Of a DNA stretch of 12,428 nucleotides, positions 7,314 through 12,428 are shown piece after piece; position 1 is the first letter of the stretch; every line of letters starts with the position of its first letter. The stretch spans positions 1 through 12,428 of the forward strand of contig CAYYYS010000060.1 in assembly GCA_964476155.1 (NCBI GenBank), given 5' to 3'. The stretch is from JAHIYU01 sp964476155 (GTDB taxonomy: Bacteria > Krumholzibacteriota > Krumholzibacteriia > LZORAL124-64-63). A program made the position numbers and the translations under genes. The notes beneath the pieces were generated by a model. It had not been told where the DNA came from, made no database searches, and was given only the letters and a program-made list of their open reading frames with translations.

Positions 7314-7696
7314 GGCGATACGCCTCTCACGAGCCGGGCCGCGCCGATCGGCCGGTTGAGAAATATCTGAAAGAAGACGGCGCCCACGCCATAGGCCGCC
7401 ACGTCCAGAGGATCGGACGTGAAGGCGGCATCGACCAGAGGCAACGCCAGTTCGAAGACCAGTGTAACCATAATCCACACTACGACGATCTGGACGACTG
7501 GCAACACATACCGATCGTGACCGACCCGCCAGGTACGGTGCACGGCCAAGACCAGGGCCAGTATCAAGGGGAGACAGAGCAGGTCATCCAGCCAGGCGTC
7601 GGCCCAGGTCAGACGCAGGCCCAGCAACCGCCCTCCCTGGTGCAATCCGAAAACCGCGGCCAATACGACGATCGGCAGACGGCTAAGGGTTCCCAT
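7310..7696 (-). CDS. Small multi-pass membrane protein
   Basis: This 128-residue protein has four likely membrane helices (about residues 7-24, 38-54, 62-86 and 98-112), joined by short basic or acidic loops. The pattern DDLLCLPLIL, then a long helix ending in FELALPLV, then TSDPLDVAAYGVGAVFF recalls small VanZ-like membrane proteins and a short family annotated in Bacteroidetes as 'magnesium citrate secondary transporter'. That name is a database habit and is not supported by anything seen here. Its stop overlaps the start of the CYTH gene (ATGA), and its own ATG lies four bases after the stop of a 28-residue microprotein, so its translation is probably coupled at both ends. The ribosome site is weak (GAAG), which fits coupling. 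Function is unknown. Confidence 0.8.
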   Translation of the reverse strand: MGTLSRLPIVVLAAVFGLHQGGRLLGLRLTWADAWLDDLLCLPLILALVLAVHRTWRVGHDRYVLPVVQIVVVWIMVTLVFELALPLVDAAFTSDPLDVAAYGVGAVFFQIFLNRPIGAARLVRGVSP

Positions 7697-7700
7697 GACG

Positions 7701-7787
7701 TCAGATCTTCAGCACGGCCACAATAGTCATTACCGCGGCCAAGGTGAGAAAAGTGGTGCCGAATCCGTCTCGCCAGGTTGTCTTCAT
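7701..7787 (-). CDS. 28-residue membrane microprotein at head of CYTH operon
   Basis: This very short reading frame has ATG at 7787 and TGA at 7701-7703. Reading on the minus strand, a strong GGAGG ribosome site lies seven bases before the ATG. The peptide has a short polar basic N terminus (MKTTWRDGFG) and one uninterrupted hydrophobic helix (about residues 13-26, ending VAVLKI). It looks like a small inner-membrane protein with the N terminus inside. Its stop is four bases from the ATG of the four-helix membrane protein, whose own ribosome site is poor, so it may also act as a translational lead-in. Evidence for expression is the ribosome site, the spacing and the hydrophobic pattern only. 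It could instead be a leader peptide without independent function. Confidence 0.55.
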   Translation of the reverse strand: MKTTWRDGFGTTFLTLAAVMTIVAVLKI

Positions 7788-7877
7788 TGCTCGTCCTCCG
7801 TCAATCCCGCTGGTGATCACCACCCGGGGGCGGTATGCTGCGCTCGACATCGATACGATACATCAAGGAGGTCCGTC
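7788..7877. promoter_or_regulatory. Divergent control region with 12-base palindrome
   Basis: These 90 bases separate the minus-strand CYTH operon from the plus-strand protease and must hold the promoters of both. TGGTGATCACCA at 7811-7822 is a perfect 12-base palindrome and a plausible operator for a dimeric regulator. On the plus strand TATGCT at 7833-7838 could serve as a -10 box for the protease, but the matching -35 is poor (CTGGTG), and the palindrome would lie on that -35. The ribosome sites of both genes close the region. No regulator gene is adjacent. Confidence 0.4.
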
Positions 7878-10400
7878 TTGCGCGCGTTGATCCTGTCCGT
7901 CCTGCTAATCACGGTGGCCGCTTCCGCCGCCTTCGCCGACCTCCGCACCGGGCTGAACGACCCCCTGTACGCCAACGATCATCTGATGTCGCCACCCGGC
8001 GCGGCCGGTGGCGCGGCCGGGGCCTTCTACAATCCGGCCGCCTGGGCCGCGAGCGGACGGTCATCCGACGCCTTCTGGTTCAACGACGCCAATCGCCCCG
8101 ACAAGCACCTGGACAACTGGGGCTTCTCGTTCGGGCGCAAACTCGGCTTCGCAGTCCGGCACAACACCGTGTGGACCGGACCGGGTGACTTCGCCGGCGT
8201 CACCGACTGGCAAGTCGGCCTGGCCTCGGGCGACCGTCGCTCGCACACGGCCCTGGCCTGGCGCTGGTCCACCGGCGACCTGGACGCGGTGCCCCGTGAG
8301 AAAGCGATCGCCTTCGGACATATCCGTCGACCGGGCCGCGGCTTCGCGGTGGGACTCGCCGGTGTCGAATCCATGGAGTCGAACGCGCGCCACGGCGCCC
8401 TGGACCTGTCCTGGCGCCCCCTGGGCAAGCCCTGGCTGACCTTTTTCGGCGACTACGTGCTGCGCGGCGGCGAACGATGGAACGGCGGCCGCATGGGCGG
8501 CGGTCTGACGATCCAACCCGTGTCGGGATTGCGTCTGGGCCTGCGCCTACGCGAGGATCCGACAGGCGACGACTACTTGCCCACCTACAGCCTGGGCTTC
8601 ACCTTCGGTCGTGAGAGTTTCAGCGCCCTGACCACCCACGACGCCGACAACAACCGCCTCCATACAACGTACCTGCTCGAGTCGAACGCCCCGCGCGCGC
8701 CCCTACCGATCAAGCCCCGCCTGTTCGCGCCGCCGGCCCGTTACGTCGCCCTGGACCTGGAGAGCCGTCGCCTCACCTACCAGAAATACCGCTTGTTCGA
8801 CGATGTCCGCCTGCCCTGGCTCGACCTGGCACGAGTGCTGGACGCGATCGGGCGCGACGACCAGGTCTCCGGCGTGGCGATCAACCTGGCCGGCTTCTCC
8901 GGCCGCCCGTCCCTGGTCTGGGAGATGCGCGAAACGCTGATCGAACTGCGCGACGAGGGCAAGGAGATCCACATCCACCTGGATCGCGCCGGCATGCTGC
9001 TCTACGCCCTGGCCGGCGTGGCGGATCGGTTGACGATCGACCCCGAGGGTATGCTCGACCTGCACGGCATCGATCTGAGCCGCACCTACATGCGCGGGCT
9101 GCTCGACAAGCTGGGTCTCGGCTTCACCGCCCTGCAATACTTCGATCACAAGACCGCCGTGGAATCCCTGTCGCGCCACGACATGTCCGACGCCGACCGC
9201 GAGCAGCGCGGCCGCATCGTCGACGTGATCTACGAGTGGCTGCGCGCGGCAAGCTGCTACAACACCGATCTGTTCGAGACGGATTATGACGAGATCGTCA
9301 ACGAAGACGTGCTCATCTACGCCGACGAGGCCGTGGCCCTGGGCCTGGCCGACGACGTGGCGCGCTGGCACGATCTGGGCGACTGGCTCGCCAATCAGCA
9401 CCACGCCGCGCTGGTCGCACCCGACGCCTCCCTGCTCCTGACCCACACCGATGAGCGCTGGGGCCGCCCTCCCACCGTGGCCGTGGTCTACGCCGTGGGT
9501 GTTTGCGATATGGACAAGGGCATCGAGGGCCGCGCCACCAGCGCGTACATGCGCGGCCTGGCCGCGGATCCCGATGTGGCGGCCGTGGTCCTGCGCGCCG
9601 ACTCCCCGGGCGGCGACCCCCTGCCCAGCGACCTGGTGGCCGAAGCCGTCACCCTGCTGCGCGAGGCCGGCAAGCCCGTGATCGTCAGCCAGGGCGACGT
9701 GGCCGCCTCGGGCGGCTACTGGATCAGCATGAACGCCACCGAAATCCTCGCCACGCCGCTGACGATCACCGGCTCGATCGGCGTGATCAGCGGCTGGCTC
9801 TGGGACGAGACCATGCACGAGAGCGCCGGGTTGAACGCCGACGGTGTCTCGCGCGGCGCCCATGCCGACATTTTCCGCTCGGTCCGCTACCCTATCGGTC
9901 TCTCCGTACCCCACCGCGACATGACCGAGCCGGAATACGACATGGCCCGCGACCGCATCCTGACCATGTACGACCGCTTCGTGAAGGCGGTGGCCGCCGG
10001 CCGCAACCTGGACGAGGACCGGGTGCGCGAACTGGGCGGCGGCCGCGTGTGGATGGGCGGAGACGCCGTCGAAAACGGCCTCTGCGACGGAGTGGGCGGA
10101 CTGGTCGACGCCATCGCCCGCGCCCGCGAGCTGGCCGGGATCGATCCCACTGACGAAGTCCTGCTCCGGGAGTACCCGCGGCGTCCGTTGTTGGAATGGC
10201 CCAAGATGACGCTGCCCATACCCGGACTGGCCCTGAGTCTGTCAATGCCGTCGGCCCTGCTCGCGGTGAATCCCGAATCCGACGATGCGACCGAACCGGA
10301 TGAGATCGGCTTTCTGCGGGCCATTGCGGACGCGCCGGGCTCGCCACGACTGATGCTGACGCCGGGGTGCCTGCCGGAAGACTGGAAACAGGCGCGTTAG
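7878..10400 (+). CDS. sppA: S49 signal-peptide-peptidase-like protease with N-terminal barrel-like domain
   Basis: This 840-residue exported protein starts at TTG 7878, five bases after a perfect AAGGAGGT (7865-7872). Its signal peptide is probably cut after AFA at residue 20. The frame is open upstream, but no better start exists. Residues 21-270 consist of alternating amphipathic strands and turns, beginning with a GAFYNPAAWA motif seen in outer-membrane barrel proteins. Residues 285-510 and 532-755 match the two halves of the large SppA protease of Escherichia coli. The catalytic Lys425 lies in DHKTAVESL of the first half. SPGG (576-579) and nucleophile Ser611 in DVAASGGYW lie in the second. 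The 186-residue Lys-Ser spacing is close to the 200 of the E. coli enzyme. SppA cleaves leftover signal peptides and membrane fragments. The barrel would place this one at the outer membrane, which is inference. The gene symbol refers to the protease part only. Confidence 0.9.
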   Translation: MRALILSVLLITVAASAAFADLRTGLNDPLYANDHLMSPPGAAGGAAGAFYNPAAWAASGRSSDAFWFNDANRPDKHLDNWGFSFGRKLGFAVRHNTVWTGPGDFAGVTDWQVGLASGDRRSHTALAWRWSTGDLDAVPREKAIAFGHIRRPGRGFAVGLAGVESMESNARHGALDLSWRPLGKPWLTFFGDYVLRGGERWNGGRMGGGLTIQPVSGLRLGLRLREDPTGDDYLPTYSLGFTFGRESFSALTTHDADNNRLHTTYLLESNAPRAPLPIKPRLFAPPARYVALDLESRRLTYQKYRLFDDVRLPWLDLARVLDAIGRDDQVSGVAINLAGFSGRPSLVWEMRETLIELRDEGKEIHIHLDRAGMLLYALAGVADRLTIDPEGMLDLHGIDLSRTYMRGLLDKLGLGFTALQYFDHKTAVESLSRHDMSDADREQRGRIVDVIYEWLRAASCYNTDLFETDYDEIVNEDVLIYADEAVALGLADDVARWHDLGDWLANQHHAALVAPDASLLLTHTDERWGRPPTVAVVYAVGVCDMDKGIEGRATSAYMRGLAADPDVAAVVLRADSPGGDPLPSDLVAEAVTLLREAGKPVIVSQGDVAASGGYWISMNATEILATPLTITGSIGVISGWLWDETMHESAGLNADGVSRGAHADIFRSVRYPIGLSVPHRDMTEPEYDMARDRILTMYDRFVKAVAAGRNLDEDRVRELGGGRVWMGGDAVENGLCDGVGGLVDAIARARELAGIDPTDEVLLREYPRRPLLEWPKMTLPIPGLALSLSMPSALLAVNPESDDATEPDEIGFLRAIADAPGSPRLMLTPGCLPEDWKQAR

Positions 10401-10401
10401 C

Positions 10402-10425
10402 AGGCCGTTGAGACCCCCTCGGCCT
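10402..10425 (+). terminator. Weak hairpin after the protease gene
   Basis: AGGCCG (10402-10407) can pair with CGGCCT (10420-10425) across a 12-base loop, just after the protease stop. No T-run follows, so it is at best a partial terminator or attenuator before the acidic protein gene. Confidence 0.2.
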
Positions 10426-10444
10426 TGATTCACGAGAGGACGCC

Positions 10445-10951
10445 ATGGACGAACTGTCGTCTCTCGAAGGCGACATGGGCGACGAGATGGACGACATACC
10501 CGACTTCGCCAACTTCGACAAGGTCGACTTCGAGAAGAAACTGAAGAAATACGATGTAGAGCTGAAGTCGTACAATAACGGGATCAAGGACGGCGTCATC
10601 GTCACCAAGCTCGACAACGGCGACTACCGCCTGGAATCCGGTGACAGCGAAATCGTCTTCGAGGAGGACATGGAAGAAGCCGTACCGGAAACCGAACCGA
10701 GCATGGAAGACATGCAGGCAGCCATGGCCAACGCCGGCAAGTCCATGGAGATCATGGGCAGGCTCATGGCCCACAGCCCCGGTCTTTTTTTATCAAACCT
10801 CGAGCCGGTCCACTACGTCAAAAGGATATCGCACGACACTCAACCGAGGATCTCGATCCATGCAAGCCGGACAGGTAAAATAACAAAGGCTGAACCCGGA
10901 CCGACGGGACCCCGACACGGCCGTGCCCGTGCGTCGGGCCCAGGCCGGTGA
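10445..10951 (+). CDS. Acidic hypothetical protein with aberrant C-terminal extension
   Basis: The frame codes for 168 residues from an ATG at 10445 with GAGAGGA four bases upstream. The first 110 or so look like a real, strongly acidic protein: an N-terminal EGDMGDEMDDIPD run, a KVDFEKKLKKYDVEL helix, two strands (GVIVTKLDNGDYRLES) and a Met-rich amphipathic helix ending near MGRLMAHSP. GC-ending codons dominate there. From about base 10780 the sequence changes: a seven-T run at 10785-10791, AT-richer bases, a promoter-like box, and a tail of Arg, Pro and Gly typical of translated non-coding DNA. The tail overlaps the sigma-factor fragment by 29 bases. The natural end was probably near 10780, and the original stop seems to have been lost. 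No signal peptide and no recognised family are visible. Confidence 0.55.
   Translation: MDELSSLEGDMGDEMDDIPDFANFDKVDFEKKLKKYDVELKSYNNGIKDGVIVTKLDNGDYRLESGDSEIVFEEDMEEAVPETEPSMEDMQAAMANAGKSMEIMGRLMAHSPGLFLSNLEPVHYVKRISHDTQPRISIHASRTGKITKAEPGPTGPRHGRARASGPGR
10853..10881 (+). promoter_or_regulatory. Possible promoter for the sigma-factor fragment
   Basis: TAAAAT at 10876-10881 matches the -10 consensus at five of six positions, in a local AT-rich patch inside otherwise GC-rich DNA. A 17-base spacer leads back to TCGATC (10853-10858), only three of six for a -35 box. It lies about 40 bases before the presumed GTG start of the sigma fragment. A sigma-70-like or self-regulated promoter is possible. 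Confidence 0.3.
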
Positions 10952-11096
10952 TCAGGAGGCGTTCGGCGCTCTCTATCACCGGCACGTGGATAGGGTCCAC
11001 GGCCTATGTCTGCGCCTGACCGCCGACCGCGACACCGCGGCCCAGCTGACCCAGGACGCCTTCGTCCGGGCCTGGCGGAACATCGCCGGCTTGCGC
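10923..11096 (+). pseudogene. Truncated ECF RNA polymerase sigma factor (region 2 only)
   Basis: From a GTG at 10923 the frame reads VRRAQAGDQEAFGALYHRH, then RVHGLCLRLTADRDTAAQL and TQDAFVRAWRNIAGLR. This is sigma region 2 of extracytoplasmic-function factors: the conserved AGDxxAF start, the LTxDRxxAxxLTQDAF core that binds the polymerase clamp and the -10 element, and the WRN helix. The resemblance stops at about base 11096. Region 4, the -35 recognition half with its GTVKSRL-type motif, is not found in any plus-strand frame. Instead the 3' end of a converging gene begins about 12 bases later. A full factor would be about 180-200 residues, so only about 58 residues remain. The start is uncertain: the frame is open back to a TAA at 10881, and no good ribosome site precedes the GTG. 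Confidence 0.7.
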
Positions 11097-11108
11097 GTCG
11101 TACACGAA

Positions 11109-12386
11109 CTACTTGGCCAACACGACTTTCCGCGTCGAGGAAGCGCGCCCCGCGTCGAGACATGCGAAGTAGGTTCCCGAAGGCACCGGGGAACCGTCGT
11201 CCGAGCGTCCGGACCAGCGTACGCTCTGTTCGCCGGCCGCCACGAACCCGTCGAGCAGGGTCGCCACGCGCCGACCGGCCACGTCGAACACGGCCAACTC
11301 GACCGAGGCCGCAACCGGCAGGTCGAAACTCAACGTGGTCGCCGGATTGAACGGGTTGGGCGCGGCGGACAGCGCGGCGACGATCGCCGGTGGGCCCGCG
11401 ACACCCGTGTTCGGATCATGTGCATAGGACAGGACCAGCTGATCCATGCTCGTGGTACTGCCATAGCAATACCCCGTCACCAGCAGGGTGCCCTGGTCGG
11501 TCATGAAGATGTCCTTGGCCTCGTCGGTCAGACTGTCGTCGCCGTCGTAGCGCACCGACCAGTTCGACTCGCCGAATTCGGGCTCGAGGCCCAGCGTCGC
11601 CACATCCCAACTGGTGCCGGTGCCGTCGCTGAAACCGGAAACCAGGATCTCTCCGTCCGAACGGATGGTCGCGCAGGTCGCCACGTCGTACCAGCCCTGG
11701 GGACCGGCGTATGTCGAAAGCCATTGGAAGTCGCCGGTGGCGCCGTCGAATTTGACGGTCATGAAGTCGCCGGCGGTTACGCCCACGACTATCGGGTTGC
11801 CCGCGTCGTCGAGAATCATGTCGGCGGGATCGTCGGCGGCCGTGCCGTTGGTGTAGACCTCGGTCCAGATCACCGTTCCGAAGACGCCGTCATACTTGAC
11901 CAGCGTGAGGTCGTAGGACGTGGAACCGCCCCAGGTCTTGCAACAGGTGATCACGTCGCCGGCGTCGTCGATGGCCACCCAGCCGTCACCGCTGGCATCG
12001 TTGACCAGTTCGATGTCGTGATTGGCCCATTCGGTGCCGCCGGTCGCTCCGTCGTACTTGACTACCATGAAGTCGGCGGTGCTGTCGGCATTCAGGAGCA
12101 GGCCGACCGCAACGGGGTTGTCGTCGGGGCCCACGGCTATGTCCAGGCCGCGATCGTCGAGACGATCGACGCCGCCTTCGGTCTCGTCCCAATCAATCGC
12201 GCCGGTGGCATTGTTGATCCGGAAGGTGGCGAACTCGTCCTCACGAGCGGTTATCCAGGCCCGGCCGGTGATGTATGCGTTGCCGGCGCTGTCGAGCGTC
12301 ATGGCGTAGACCGATTCGTTTTCGGCGCCTGGCGAAGCGTAATGGAGTGACCAGAGAACCTCCCCAGTCCCGTCGTCGAGCTTCAC
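11109..12386 (-). CDS. Secreted repeat (propeller-like) protein with FlgD-like/T9SS-type C-terminal domain, 5' incomplete
   Basis: These 425 residues have no visible start signal. A run of about seven repeats of 45-60 residues carries the signature 'VVKYDGATGxxxW' (variants VVVKLDDGTGEVLW, FMVVKYDGATGGTEW, LTLVKYDGVFGTVIW, FMTVKFDGATGDFQW), each followed by a GNxxVxG strand; this is the SBBP/delta-60-like propeller pattern. Residues 341-425 are an Ig-like FlgD/T9SS-type domain: PNPFNPATTLSFDLP, then VFDVAGRRVATLLDG, then SGTYFACLDAG, with a Lys-terminated tail. In related bacteria this domain directs export to the cell surface. The first usable start (GTG 12386) lies inside a repeat motif. 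Upstream, GHGDDIVV is still coding, but a TGA at 12411-12413 interrupts the same frame. The N terminus and signal peptide are therefore missing, either outside the window or lost. Confidence 0.8.
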   Translation of the reverse strand: MKLDDGTGEVLWSLHYASPGAENESVYAMTLDSAGNAYITGRAWITAREDEFATFRINNATGAIDWDETEGGVDRLDDRGLDIAVGPDDNPVAVGLLLNADSTADFMVVKYDGATGGTEWANHDIELVNDASGDGWVAIDDAGDVITCCKTWGGSTSYDLTLVKYDGVFGTVIWTEVYTNGTAADDPADMILDDAGNPIVVGVTAGDFMTVKFDGATGDFQWLSTYAGPQGWYDVATCATIRSDGEILVSGFSDGTGTSWDVATLGLEPEFGESNWSVRYDGDDSLTDEAKDIFMTDQGTLLVTGYCYGSTTSMDQLVLSYAHDPNTGVAGPPAIVAALSAAPNPFNPATTLSFDLPVAASVELAVFDVAGRRVATLLDGFVAAGEQSVRWSGRSDDGSPVPSGTYFACLDAGRASSTRKVVLAK

Positions 12387-12428
12387 GACGACGATATCAT
12401 CTCCGTGGCCTCAGCCGACACATCCGCA

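Noticed and set aside
6003..7370. A 455-codon plus-strand open frame opposite the methyltransferase and CYTH genes
   Set aside because: The minus strand carries clear SAM-methyltransferase and CYTH motifs. The plus frame gives a low-complexity His/Gln/Gly/Arg-rich product with no family pattern, as expected opposite GC-rich genes.
7695..7877. An N-terminal extension of the protease by 61 codons
   Set aside because: The added stretch overlaps the microprotein and the divergent control region and has no ribosome site. The TTG at 7878 sits directly behind AAGGAGGT and starts a perfect signal peptide.
8703..9914. A 403-codon minus-strand open frame inside the protease gene
   Set aside because: It lies wholly opposite S49 catalytic regions. 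Its product is His/Gly/Val/Gln-rich antisense with no ribosome site.
10755..10791. Rho-independent terminator ending in the seven-T run
   Set aside because: The nearest stem (TGGGC at 10755-10759 with GCCCA at 10769-10773) is short and lies 11 bases before the T-run. The sequence next to the Ts has no left arm to pair with.
11097..12350. Plus-strand continuation of the sigma-factor frame to a 475-codon product
   Set aside because: After the sigma region the frame is the antisense of the repeat protein, whose repeats and C-terminal sorting domain are unmistakable on the minus strand.
1..12428. CRISPR arrays, tRNA or rRNA genes, insertion sequences, phage or defence genes
   Set aside because: I saw no regularly spaced direct repeats, no tRNA-like cloverleaf or CCA-ended segment, and no transposase, integrase or known defence-protein motif on either strand by eye.

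Overview
The window is GC-rich, densely packed bacterial DNA coding for a Gram-negative cell envelope, with several signal peptides, a lipobox and an outer-membrane-barrel-like segment. No rRNA, tRNA, CRISPR array, transposase or phage gene is visible. One secreted protein (minus strand, right end) ends in a FlgD-like/T9SS-type sorting domain with an NPFNP motif. That ending, together with a truncated six-bladed-propeller protein and GC-rich codon use, is what I would expect from the FCB-superphylum relatives (Krumholzibacteriota/Eisenbacteria/Latescibacterota-like lineages, usually known from metagenomes). This placement is inference from style, not a marker-gene result.

Layout. (1) 76-3840, plus strand: a tight four-gene run with gaps of 16, 4 and 10 bases. 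It holds an ICMT/NnrU-like membrane methyltransferase, a NAD(P)-dependent aldehyde dehydrogenase with an intact Glu249/Cys283 catalytic pair, a DUF3365/Tll0287-like haem lipoprotein with CxxCH, and an AI-2E/PerM-family transporter. (2) 3972-6081, plus strand: a secreted PDZ-only protein with a C-terminal coiled coil, a short propeller remnant, and a TonB-like-shaped protein with one membrane helix and a Pro/Glu linker that starts at TTG. (3) 6093-7787, minus strand: an operon whose first gene is a 28-residue membrane microprotein with a GGAGG ribosome site, below the length most gene callers accept. It is followed by a small four-helix membrane protein, a CYTH-domain (CyaB/ThTPase-like) protein overlapping it by ATGA, and a class I SAM methyltransferase. 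(4) 7878-10400, plus strand, divergent: a long S49 peptidase (SppA type, Lys425/Ser611) that starts at TTG behind a perfect AAGGAGGT. About 250 residues of predicted beta strands, resembling an outer-membrane barrel, precede the protease. (5) 10445-12428: a disturbed segment. It contains an acidic small protein whose reading frame runs on into apparently non-coding DNA, the first part of an ECF sigma factor (region 2 only), and then, within about 12 bases, the 3' end of a converging secreted repeat protein. That protein is itself interrupted by an in-frame TGA close to the right edge.

How the parts fit. Most products act at the membrane, periplasm or outer membrane, so the neighbourhood reads as envelope and secretion housekeeping rather than a single pathway. 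The most unusual items are the barrel-protease fusion, the microprotein-led CYTH operon with a 12-base palindrome in its divergent control region, and the sigma-factor junction, which is either a real deletion scar or an assembly join. I found no convincing new defence or mobile system.
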